This document shows positions 32,295 to 42,221 of a stretch of 64,000 nucleotides of DNA, in pieces (position 1 is the first letter of the stretch; every line of letters begins with the position of its first letter). Made by a program: the position numbers and the translations under genes. This DNA is from Bidens hawaiensis. Its lineage: Eukaryota > Streptophyta > Magnoliopsida > Asterales > Asteraceae. The stretch spans positions 1 through 64,000 of the forward strand of contig JAIQDT010009208.1 in assembly GCA_021521415.1 (NCBI GenBank). Reading direction: 5' to 3'. The notes beneath the pieces are model-generated. The model made no database searches and was not told where the DNA came from. It worked only from the letters and a program-made list of their open reading frames with translations.

Positions 32295-35200
32295 ATGGCA
32301 GAAGAAGAAGAAGTTCAACCTCAGTATGCCTTTGAACCCAAGCCCAATATGTGCGCACTACTAGAGGTCACTCCCAACAATGAGCCAGTGGAGAGGATGA
32401 TTTCTTATATGGCTAGATCCAATGTGCGTTTTGCTTTCACAGAATGCCCAATCATCTACATAAATCATTCCCTAGATTTCTGGCGTTCAACAAGACTTGT
32501 GTATGACATACATGGGAAAAGATATGAAGCAACTGTTGCGAGCCATGAGATTCATGTTACAGAAGGAATGATATGAAGATTTCTGCAGTTACGTGATGAT
32601 TACCATAACCATATTAATTTCAATACTGATCATTTGTTGAGGATCTTTGAGCATACTATGGGGTATCAGGGAACTGTCCATGATAGACAATTTCAAATGG
32701 GGATGTTTCCAATGTTATATAGGTTCTTGATTCACCTTGTGATACAGGGATTTGCTCCAAGAAAAGGATCATGGACTCTGATGAGTCATGATTTAGCAAA
32801 TGCCACTGTTGGCATTATATATGATCTTCCCTTCAATTTTTCAAAGATGATATTTGATGGAATGATTGGAAATTTGAACAAGGCAGAAGGGGATAGATTC
32901 ATGCAATACCCTAGATTCCTACAGATAATCTTTAACAGGGAACTGCAAGATTTTCCCACAATTGGTATGAAACATCAGTTACAGGATCCAGACACATATA
33001 GAAGAATTGCAAATCCTGGAAGAGCAAACAAATTCAATTCCAACACTCCTTTTGAAATATTACCATGGTTGTTGAACCATGATTTGGAGATTATGCCGGT
33101 GCCTGAGTTAAGCTCAGAGGAGGAAGGAGGAGAAGATGATGTTGAGAGGTTAGATGATAGTTTTGAAGGTGGAGATGATGATCATGATAGAGATGAAGGA
33201 GGGGCTGGAATAGCCTTGGATGATGTTGCACTGGATCAAGGAGAACATATTGATGAACCTGAAAAACCACCACAAACCCCACCATACCACCATTACCAAC
33301 TGACTTACCTATTCCAACACTACCACAATCACCATTACACATTGACCAACCCATTATACCATCACCACCACAAACTCCATCACACCAAACTTCTCAAACC
33401 TTACCACAAACCTTAACCTTGAGCCAACCTGACACAACAACTCTTATATCCCCAACACAACAAATACCACAAACCACTAGCCCAATTAACACTGATCCAT
33501 TTCTTTCAAGCCCACCTCATACACAATCACCACACCAACCCATTACTCAAACCCACACCACAACCCAAGAACAACCTCGATATGAACATTTTTCTACATC
33601 ACCACCTACAACCCCGCAGACATAAACTAATATATTCCAACGAAATTTGGAATTAATGATTGAAATACTGAGTTGAAGAGAAGAAATGAGGAGGTTACCA
33701 ATGATAATGTCATGTTGATAGATCAGTTGGTACGTGCAAAATTGAGAATTCGAGCCCTGAAGCAGGAGGTTGAGAAGACCTTGGCTGCCCCAAAACAGGG
33801 GGAGAATGAAAATATGCCAACTAATTCTGAGGTAGATGTTGAGAATGTAGATAGTTTGAAATTGATTCTGAATGTATATGATGATGGTGAGGAAAGTGAT
33901 GAGAGGAGATTAGAGGATGTTGATTATGAAGGTGATAAATCAGATGTTGGAGAACAAAATTATGATGTGAATGATGAAGTTCTGAATGTAGTATGGAGTG
34001 TTGATGAGGAAGAAATGAGAAATAAAGAAGATACTGGAAATGAAATTGAAAAATTAAATGATGAAGATACTGATGTCTTGATTGATGTGGCTACTAATAA
34101 TCTAACTGATATTCAAACTGATGTAATGAAAGAAGAAGATGATGCTACTAAGGAGTTGATACTCACTGAACCAGAAACTGAACAAACAAAAACCTCCAAG
34201 ACTGTAGAGCATGATGAAGAGTTGGAAAGACTGGATATGATGAAATTGAACCTGAAACTGAAGAAGAGATTCAGAGAAGATTAAGTAAGGGAAAGGCTAA
34301 AGTAACTGAAAAAGAGCCTGTCGAGACTTATCCAGAGAAAGATATTTTGCTTAGAGATGATGCTGAAGCTTCTGCTGCAGCCAGAAGAGAACAAGAAAAT
34401 ATATTGAGAGAGACAAGGGAGAGGGAAATTTTGGCCCAAACCTTGACTCCAGAGAAGCTGGCAGAGCATGAAATCTTGATCAACCAAGCCAGTTTAGCAA
34501 AAGTAATTAATGAAGAAGTGACTTATCAAGATGTGATTGAGGTTTTGATAAATCTGAAGAAAGATGAGAAACTAGACAATTCCTTAGCCATAGTGGTTAG
34601 CATGTTTCAAACCCAAAGTCAAAAGAATACAAATGAAACTGCTGAACCTACGAATCTGAATACTGAAATGATGAATGAAGAAGAGATTGGTGAGTTCATT
34701 TCCTCAATGGCTGAAAAGAAATGGGCTCAGCATATTAAAGATGACATTAGAAAAAACCCATATGAATGGGAGTATGTGAATGATCCCAAGTATGGAAAGA
34801 AATACTCAAGAAAAAGGGATAGACCAGAAACATTTATGCCAGCTAAAGGTACTGAGTCTGCAAAGAAAGGAAGATGGGATGATCAAAATAAATACTTTGT
34901 AGAGACTTCTGATGATGAGGCAAGTCCAATCAGGGCAATACCCTTGCAAACATTAAGTCCTGATGAATTTATGCAAAGAGTGCCAAATGTGCCAATCCCA
35001 GAACATCCACCTTCAGATGAACCCAAGATAGATGCAGTAAATGACTAAACTGAGGATGAGTCTGATGAGTCTGGTGAATCTGATAATAATAATGACAGTA
35101 ATGGAAAAGGTGTTAAAGATGCCAGTGTTGTGTCCCCTCAAGTCACAATGACTGAGGAACAAAGGGCAAACATTGAGATGAGTTTGATAGAAGCTAAAAA

Positions 35201-36724
35201 TAAACATCCATTAGTTGTGAAATTGAGAAGATTTGGGATAAGTTTTGAGACTCTTGCTGCTATGAATGATGATGAGTTGAATCAGAGACTTGAGAAAGAA
35301 AATGAAAAGATTAAAAGAGCAATGCAACAAAAGAAGAGAGATGCTTAGAAGCATAGAGAATATCTAAGGAGGCATGGATATTCTGAAAAATATTTGAGCC
35401 ACTTTCATCATGATAAGCTCCAAGATCTCTACAACAGTGAAAGAGAGAAAGTGATAGAAAAATGTGTAAAAGAAAATGAAAAGATTGAAAGGATAGAAAC
35501 TTTGAAAAAGAAGTTTGTAGGTATGTGTGAATACCTGCTGGAGAAAGGGTTAAAGCCTGAGATTGTAGGAAACTTATTAAGAGAATCAGTGTTGGACCAG
35601 TACAATAAACTTAAAAGAAAGGAAAAATTGAATAGGGTACAAACTTAGAGCTCATCCAAGCAGTCTGAACCAAATGCTGAACCTCAAGCAAAGAAAAGAA
35701 GAATTCAAACTTTGAGGGAAAAGTCAAAAGAACAAGTCAGACCGGTTGAAACCCCAACTCCTCAAGAAGTTAAGCCTGAACCTGAAGATGAACTAATTGT
35801 TCCTTGGGAGAATGAAGAGATTATAAATATTCTAAGGGGAATAATGATTAATCAAAGGGGAATGGATGAAGCTTCATTTAATGCCTTGGAAAAGCAATAC
35901 TTGAAAGAACTTTTCTACAAGCAAAAGGCAGACTGGGAAAAGGCTCTATAGGAAAGTGATAACCCTAGAAGCTTTGTTGATACAGTGTTTGTGCCTGCAG
36001 GATTGTCAAACAATCCTGGAATACAAAAAATGATAAAAATTCTATGGAAAGAGGCAGGACACAATGTTGATGAACTTATTCACATACCACCTAAAATGGA
36101 GCCTAGAAAACCCAAGAAGTCTATTTCTTTCAGGCCACCAATTTCAAGATGGTATCCACAAGGTGGAAGAGGTAGAAGAGGTGAATCAAGTAGGAGTGGA
36201 TCACAAAGAACAGAAAGACCGTAATCTGATGTGGATCTGCCAAGACAACTCTACTATGATTCTGTTATTAATTCTCTTAAAGTAATTATGGAAAGTAGGC
36301 AACTAAGAGACATTGTTGTGAGAAGTGACTTCCATGAATACACTCATGAACAACTGGAGAGGATGGCATATCTCAGTTTGAATGATTATAGAAACAGAAG
36401 CAGAAGAGCTGGAAGACAACAGAATGATCTATCCAAGTACCTGAGAGAAGAAGCTGACAAAGGTTTCCCATTCCTAAAAGAAAAGAGAAGCTGGAAAACT
36501 GTCCAACTTCACAGGTCTAAGAGAACTGCAAAGTTAAGAAGATGGACATTGCTGAAAGGAACTACAAGTTAATTGTCAAAGATAGAAATCCTTTATCAAA
36601 TATGAATACATGCATCAGTCTGCAAAGAAGAATGACACGCCCCAACTTCAAAGTTCAAAAGAATGGCATCATTAGTGAGATTGATTATAAAGAAGATGTT
36701 GACTAGTATGTGCTAAGAAACTCT
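32295..36724 (+). pseudogene. ORF3 of Sire-A (env position), decayed, N-terminal and middle part
   Basis: Starts at ATG 32295 (MAEEEEVQPQYAFEP). Segment order: a globular N-terminal domain of about 270 residues (FTECPIIYINHSLDFWRST, FEHTMGYQGTVHDRQFQ, NFSKMIFDGMIGNL, YPRFLQIIFNREL; 32400-33000); a Pro/Thr/Gln-rich stretch (33250-33625, frame-shifted); a very acidic Asp/Glu region (33820-34220); Glu/Lys/Arg-rich probable coiled coils (34280-35950); and a conserved C-terminal block (HEYTHEQLERMAYLSLNDYRN, about 36335). No signal peptide or membrane span is visible, so it is not obviously an envelope protein. In-frame stops lie at 32574, 35046, 35346, 35646, 35949 and 36222. The function is unknown. 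The N-terminal domain resembles predicted proteins found with Copia pol in Asteraceae, from memory. Element X splits the gene at 36725. Confidence 0.75.
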
Positions 36725-37356
36725 TGTTGGTGCATGTTTTGTAACAGATGATCTTTTGTGTTTGTTAGAATTGAGAGCAACGTTCAAAGGGGAGTCTGTT
36801 GGTGCATTTTGTGACCGTCGCTATGCAATTCTGATCAGCGGAAACGATGTACGAAGTTAGGACAACTTCGCCATAGGCGAAGTTAGAACAACTTCGCCAT
36901 AGGCGAAGTTGTAACAACTTCTGCCATAGGCGAAGTTAGAACAACTTCGCCTTAGGCAAAGTTGTAACAACTTCGCCTATAGGCCCAAGCCCGTGAAGTT
37001 GTTTATATATATACGTGTCTTGGTTAGGTTTGGGTATCCAGAAAGTTAGAGAGTTTTGTGATCAGTTTATTTGTCTAGAGAGAAACCGAGAGGGAGATTC
37101 GTGTGGGACGGCCCGAGGTAGAGCTCACCTCGGGTCGGCCGTCATTTGTTTTCGTGTTTGGTATGTAACGAGTTATGATTATTATATGAAAGGATCTGCA
37201 GATTGTTTATCCCATTCGTGTATTTGTTCGTGTGTTTGTATGTGTGTAATCGTGTTCTTCGTCTTCTACACCATTAATCGAGTCTAGGAGGATTCCGCAC
37301 TCCTAGACCTCGTGGGGATCTCGTATCGATCGGCGACGCCCCGCGGGGGACTTACA
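36725..37356 (+). repeat. 5' LTR of element X (632 bp)
   Basis: TGTTGGTGCATG...GGGGACTTACA. Contains an array of palindromes with arms AACTTCGCC and GGCGAAGTT (36852-36990) and a TATA-like TTATATATAT (37003-37012). Its first 70 bp hold a second copy of the LTR start (GTCTGTTGGTGCAT at about 36792). Confidence 0.92.
36852..36990. repeat. palindrome array in element X LTR
   Basis: About five units, spaced about 26 bp, each AACTTCGCC, a 3-nt centre (ATA), then GGCGAAGTT, with small variants (TTCTGCC, GGCAAAG). The same array is in the 3' LTR (about 38620-38790). Confidence 0.92.
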
Positions 37357-38495
37357 AGTGGTATCAGAGCCTTAGGCTCTTATGCTATGGTGTTTCTGGC
37401 ACGTTTCTGATGCGTTTCTGGCCGATCAGCGCCGCAAGCGAAGTTATGGCGATCAGGCGAAGTTGTCGCTTAAATTTTAGGGTTTAGGCGAAGATATAAG
37501 GTTAAGCGAAGTTATTCACAACTTCTCCTACCTCACAAGTTCGCTTATCTCAGGCGAAGTTATCTGTCAGGCGAAGTTTTGGACAGGCGAAGTTATGGAC
37601 AGGCGAAGTTGACTTTTAGGCGAAGTTGACTTTAGCCGAAGTTAAAAAAAAAAAAAAAAAGTGTTTGGAGTTTTCGTCTGTATGGCCAGGTGTACACGAT
37701 TATTGTGAGACCGAAGACGTTGTTCCGTCAACGAGTGAAACTTGTTATCTCTTGGTCTTACGTGTGAACAAATACGTGTCAACTCTGGATATGGAGTTGA
37801 GGTTGTGAATGGGATATTGATTGAAACTGGATATTGACACATATTTGGGTGTTTGTGGGCAATGAAATTATTGTTGTTCGAGGTTGAGCAACTGAAGAAA
37901 GTCAAATTGAACTGAAGGTTTTTGTCATTACTGGATTGCGGTCAGAGCATATTATTTATGTTATTTTCAAGGCGTTCGAGAATTGGATCCTGAAACGTGA
38001 TGCTTATTTATTAAAGTGAAAATTCTGGAACAAGTTGGATTTAATCGGGAATTACAGTGTTTATGTTCTTGATCGTTATCCCTGGTGATTGAGAATGCTT
38101 CGGATTAATTAATGGTCATGTGTGTTAGATTCTGTCAAGGTGGTTTTGTGATGAAATTGATCACTTGATGATGAGTAGTTGAAGATTAAACCTTATCGTA
38201 TGCCGACGTGTTGGTGAAGTTGTGGAGGGAGCCCAACTTCACGTGTTGGTGAAGTTAGAAGAACTTCACGTGTTGGTGAAGTCAGAAGGACTCACGTGAT
38301 TGGTTGAGATGATCAAATAGGCACGGGGATGCATGCATTTCAAAGACCTCAATCTATATAGTCGGAGAAGCTTACACTGAAGGGGAGATCGGATATGGAA
38401 GACGCTGGGTGATTGGTAGATTTGTGAAGCTACAAGACAGTTTCAGACACGGCTGGTTGAAGAGCAAACAGAAGATCATCAGTTAAGAGGGAGTC
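37357..38495 (+). other. element X interior, non-coding, with GGCGAAGTT motif array
   Basis: No gene. About ten GGCGAAGTT or near copies between 37436 and 37645, followed by a 17-A run (about 37644-37660). A related word GTGTTGGTGAAGTT is repeated near 38208-38285. Open frames here are short and low-complexity. Confidence 0.8.
37359..37371 (+). other. primer-binding site, element X
   Basis: TGGTATCAGAGCC, initiator-Met tRNA type, 2 nt after the LTR. Confidence 0.92.
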
Positions 38496-39155
38496 TGTTG
38501 GTGCATGTTTTGTAACAGATGATCTTTTGTGTTTCTTAGAATTGAGAGCAACGGTCAAAGAGGAGTCTGTTGGTGCATTTTGTGACCGTCGCTATGCAAT
38601 TCTGATCAGCGGAAACGATGTACGAAGTTAGGACAACTTCGCCATAGGTGAAGTTAGAACAACTTCGCCATAGGCGAAGTTGTAACAACTTCTGCCATAG
38701 GCGAAGTTAGAACAACTTCTGCCATAGGCGAAGTTAGAACAAATTCGCCTTAGGCGAAGTTGTAACAACTTCGCCTACAGGCCCAAGCCCGTGAAGTTGT
38801 TTATATATATATGTGTCTTGGTTAGGTTTGGGTATCCAGAATGTTAGAGAGTTTTGTAATCAGTTTATTTGTCTAGAGAGAAACCGAGAGGGAGAGTCGT
38901 GTGGGACGGCCCGAGGTAGAGCTCACCTCGGGTCGGCCGTCATTTGTTTTCGTGTTTGGTATGTAACGAGTTATGATTATTATATGAAAGGATCTGCAGA
39001 TGTGTTTATCCCTTTCGTGTATTTGTTCGTGTGTTTGTATGTGTGTAATCGTGTTCTTCGTCTTCTACACCATTAAACGAGTCAAGGAGGATTCCGCACT
39101 CCTAGACCTCGTGCGGATCTCGTATCGATCGGCGACGCCCCGCGGGGGACTTACA
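38496..39155 (+). repeat. 3' LTR of element X (660 bp)
   Basis: Same ends as the 5' LTR. Close to it in sequence, with one extra palindrome unit accounting for most of the 28-bp length difference. Confidence 0.92.
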
Positions 39156-39364
39156 ACTCTGATGGAAAGGTACTGGGGATAATCAAAACAGATGAAGACT
39201 TGACTTACCTGGATGATGAAGACCTAATGGATATAAGGGATTTGCTTATTCCAGAAAGTCACACTCACTACCTAATCCTTGATATCTTTAAGGTGAGAGC
39301 TGCATCAGTAATAGTTGATAGAAGACAAGCTGCCTACAATGAGAGGAGGAGACAAGACTCATAG
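39156..39364 (+). pseudogene. ORF3 of Sire-A, C-terminal end
   Basis: After the duplicated ACTCT the coding sequence resumes: SDGKVLGIIKTDEDLTYLDD, then DLMDIRDLLIPESHTHYL and a basic end with VDRRQAAYNERRRQDS, stop TAG at 39362-39364. It joins the sequence before 36720 when element X and one duplication are ignored. The homologous end of ORF3 in Sire-E lies near 48480-48610 on the other strand. This shows where ORF3 naturally stops, about 155 bp before the polypurine tract. Confidence 0.75.
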
Positions 39365-39520
39365 AGTAGGATTTACTTTGTAATGTCTTTTTTCAGACTT
39401 TTGAATATATAATTGTTTATGTAATTTGATTATGTAACTTTGATTTTGAATTTGATGTGTATTTTTAATCCTCTGTAACTAACTATAGATGTGTTTTGGG
39501 ACAACTGAGGTGTTCCAATC
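39365..39520 (+). other. Sire-A 3' untranslated stretch before the PPT
   Basis: T-rich non-coding sequence between the ORF3 stop and the polypurine tract. The end (TTGGGACAACTGAGGTGTTCCAATC) is mirrored in Sire-E near 48332-48356. Confidence 0.65.
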
Positions 39521-39530
39521 TAGGGGGAGA
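39521..39530 (+). other. polypurine tract, Sire-A
   Basis: TAGGGGGAGA directly before the 3' LTR; primes plus-strand DNA synthesis. Confidence 0.88.
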
Positions 39531-39531
39531 T

Positions 39532-41147
39532 TGTTGAGTCAAGATTTAACCAAGACTGATCAGATTGAAGATTGGAATCTTCTCAACCTCCTGAGAACGC
39601 TAAGTATGGAACTGGGCACACCTTTACTTAGTCGGGTACGATATCTTGTCTATCGGGCATGTTTACCTTCTTGAAGTCTTCTTTAGTGGATATCCAGGCA
39701 GGGTTTGCAAATTAGTGTATTACCGGGCATGGTTCACTAGTTTAGGCAAGACCGGGCAAGGAGCACTTTATCAGGCAAGTTTGTTCTTCATAGCCAAGTA
39801 AAGCTCACTCCCGAGTAAGCTTTAGGCTAAACAAGCTCATGAAGCCAAGTGATTGGAAGACCGGGCAAGGTATTCATTAATACATATGGTCCATGTATGC
39901 TTGATGTCTTGATGGAATATCTTAAGAATCATCGGGCAAGGTTCAACACATGCAAGGAACAGTGCCGCCAAGCACACTTTGCTAATAAGCTTTTCACTAG
40001 CAAAGGGTTGAAGGGACCACTGAAGAACAAGGTTGCTCGTAAGGGTTTGTCGGGAAAAGTCTGGCAAAGTCAAGAAGATTGAAGTCAACCCGGTGAGTAT
40101 TTTACTTGGTAAAATACTCTTCAAGTAAAGTCTACTCGGAAACTGATCCTGAGCACACTTCTATGTTACCAAGTTATGAAGGATCGAAGAGCATACTCGG
40201 AAAGAAAAAATTGATGCAGAAACCTACCCGGAAGACTTGTTTTACACTTAGGATTATTTCTGAATATGTAATTTGAATATGTCCAGGCGTACTACCCTGA
40301 TACATTAAGGTTTAATTCTCCTGGACCGGTTTATAAAGTGATAGTAGTTAGAATAAATCAGAAAGATAAGAGCTAAGATTCAGGAAAGGAAGCTTTATGG
40401 GAGAAAGGATAAAAAGTATGTATGTATCTGTCCATTCCTTCCTCCAACAGATGCGGGTGAATTAGCTGCCTTTATCTTATTCTTCGTTCGTCTAAATAGA
40501 TAATCGATGTCCTTCGCTTCATCTGCAGTTATCGGTGTAATAAAGCAAGGGGAGAGGAGCATATAAGTCAGATTTCTTCATGAATGTATAAGACTTAAGA
40601 GCAAGCTAGGAGAAGCGCTTAATCTCGTCGCTTCGTCGCTCAGTCCGTTGCTTCTTCCTTTCCGGCTCTTTAGACCAATACCAATTCCAGGTGCATATTC
40701 CATTCATGCATCTGCAGTTTCCTTTTCTTATCATTTAGGGTTTCTAGAAGGAATGATAGCTGTACTAAGGTGTCAGGCCTATAAAAGGAATAATTAGTGC
40801 ACACCTGAAGAACACCGGAGAGAAGAGAGGACAACTCGGAAAATAGGCGGCTGAATACGATAGAATATTTATTGAGCCACTGCCGTTTTCCTACAAGAAA
40901 CCCTAAATACATTATTCCTTTTGTATGATGATCTTCGTATGAATGGGAATCTTTTGAGTGAATCTTGTGTGTGTTAGTTACATATGAATATTGATAGCAA
41001 CTACCCTATTTGTTATTGATTCTGCCTTTAATAAACAGTAATCTTTCTAAATATAGCAACCCGTCATTAACTTCCTTGTCAACACATTTATTTGTGTGAG
41101 TTATGACATGATTTGAGTAAGATCCAACTGAAATCGGGGACCTGACA
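39532..41147 (+). repeat. 3' LTR of Sire-A (1616 bp, two foreign inserts)
   Basis: TGTTGAGTCAAG...GACCTGACA. Co-linear with 19813-20965 except for a 445-bp insert (40283-40727) and a 39-bp replacement (40815-40853). Small substitutions are frequent (several per cent by eye), so the element is old. Confidence 0.9.
40283..40727. other. foreign segment in LTR, possible mitochondrial DNA insert (NUMT)
   Basis: Absent from the 5' LTR, where the flanks meet (GAATATGT/TTTATCATTTAGGG). Composition is more GC-rich than the LTR and unlike any repeat here, with words such as TCGTCGCTTCGTCGCTCAG and TTCCTTTCCGGCTCTTTAG that look like angiosperm mitochondrial intergenic DNA. No TSD, no ORF. Organellar origin is an inference from appearance only. 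Confidence 0.5.
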
Positions 41148-41641
41148 GAGAAAAGCTTAAAGAAGCCCAAAGACGACAAAAGAGTTATGTAGATAAGAAC
41201 CGGCGGGCACTCGAATTTCAAGTCGGTGATCATTTGTTTCTAAAAGTATCATCTGGTCATGGTGTTCATAGATTCGGTATAAAGGGAAAACTTAGCCCTC
41301 GTTATATCTGGCCATTTGAGAATCTCGAGGGAATTGGAGAAGTTTCATATCGTTTGGTATTACAACCACAACTTTCACATGTTTATAACGTGTTTCATGT
41401 GTCCTTGTTGAGAGGATATAATTACCATCCTCTTCACGTAATTAGTTATCCATTACATAAGATCCATGAAGATTTCTCGTATGAAGAGGAACCCGAAGCA
41501 ATTCTGGATCGACAAGAAAGAGTGATGCGTAGAAAAGTAATTCCTTTTGTTAAGGTTCTATGGAAGAACCACTCTGAGCGCGAAGCTACATGGGAAACTG
41601 AAGAGTCAGTTCGTTCCAAATATCCAAATATTTTCAAGTGA
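41148..41641 (+). pseudogene. Gypsy-F pol C-terminal end: integrase tail with chromodomain-like segment
   Basis: Continues the integrase broken at 19812. It has KLKEAQRRQKSYVDKNRRALEF, then VGDHLFLKVSSG, GKLSPRYIWPFENLEGIGEV, SYRLVLQPQLSHVYNVFHVS and LLRGYNYHPLHVI, the conserved gypsy integrase C-terminus. It ends with EAILDRQERVMRRKVIPFVK, VLWKNHSEREATWETEE and SVRSKYPNIF, the truncated chromodomain-like tail of Tekay/Del-type chromoviruses, thought to guide integration into heterochromatin. The frame is open from 41234 to the stop at 41639-41641. Position and frame show that Sire-A inserted between the two halves. Confidence 0.9.
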
Positions 41642-42062
41642 TAGAACCTTTAGTCCAGGTAACTGTGAAACCTACCTCCAACTTGCAATATTTTCTAAAA
41701 TATGAGGATATTTTAAGTTCCTTACACTACTTATGTGATTAAATATACTTTGATCTATCTCTGAAATATGGTATGAGTACCAATAGTTACTCTGTTATCT
41801 GGTCCGTTCTCCATCAACTTTCTGTATGCCATTATAATACTTATTGGGAAAACAATTAGGGCATGGTTGTAAGGTAATTGACAATTACGGACACGTGGTA
41901 ATTGTGAATTACATGTACACATATGCGCTAATGAGTTCCTAATGAGTAGATTGATGTCTATCCTTTGTCGCTATTGTGAAATTCTTGTTTATGTCCTAGA
42001 CAGGATCTGTATTCACACCTACAAATTTAGAGGACGAAATTTATTTTTAAGAGGGTAATAGT
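41642..42062 (+). other. Gypsy-F 3' untranslated region with purine tract
   Basis: No ORF. The stretch TTTTTAAGAGGGTAATAG at 42044-42061 immediately before the LTR serves as polypurine tract. Confidence 0.75.
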
Positions 42063-42078
42063 TGAAATAATGATTAAA

Positions 42079-42120
<42 letters not shown>

Positions 42121-42175
42121 TAAATGAATAACAATAACAACAACTATATACAACATAACATGGAAACTTTATGAC

Positions 42176-42221
<46 letters not shown>

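Larger units (their letters stand above)
36725..39155 (+). mobile_element. element X: non-autonomous LTR retrotransposon (2431 bp)
   Basis: Two LTRs (36725-37356, 38496-39155), a PBS at 37359 and a purine tract AAGAGGGAG before the 3' LTR. The target duplication ACTCT is present at 36720-36724 and 39156-39160. The interior (about 1.1 kb) has no gag or pol and no long ORF. The LTR end and PBS spacing (TTACA then AGTGGTATCAGAGCC) resemble Sire-A, so it may be a Sirevirus-derived non-autonomous family. Inserted in ORF3. Confidence 0.93.
19813..41147 (+). mobile_element. Sire-A: Sirevirus-like Ty1/Copia retrotransposon (about 21 kb with nested insertions)
   Basis: LTR 19813-20965, PBS, gag, protease, integrase, RT and RNase H (Copia order), a long downstream region with ORF3, PPT 39521-39530 and 3' LTR 39532-41147. 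Copia pol with a large extra ORF after RNase H is the Sirevirus layout. Nested in it are a solo Gypsy-1-family LTR (26953-29538) and element X (36725-39155). The flanks (ATTAG left, GAGAA right) do not form a target duplication although the gypsy integrase reading continues across, so one boundary has been altered. All coding parts are decayed. Confidence 0.88.

Noticed and set aside
35046..36224. In-frame stops of ORF3 at nearly regular 300-bp spacing (35046, 35346, 35646, 35949, 36222)
   Set aside because: The regularity is striking, but the surrounding sequence is not periodic and the stops fit ordinary C-to-T decay; I take the spacing as chance.
32295..36724. Reading ORF3 as a retroviral envelope gene
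   Set aside because: Position fits, but no signal peptide, transmembrane span or cleavage-site pattern is visible.
37015..37287. 90-codon open frame in the element X LTR (also in the other LTR, 38813-39076)
   Set aside because: LTR R/U5 sequence with no protein similarity; the frame differs between the two LTRs at its end.
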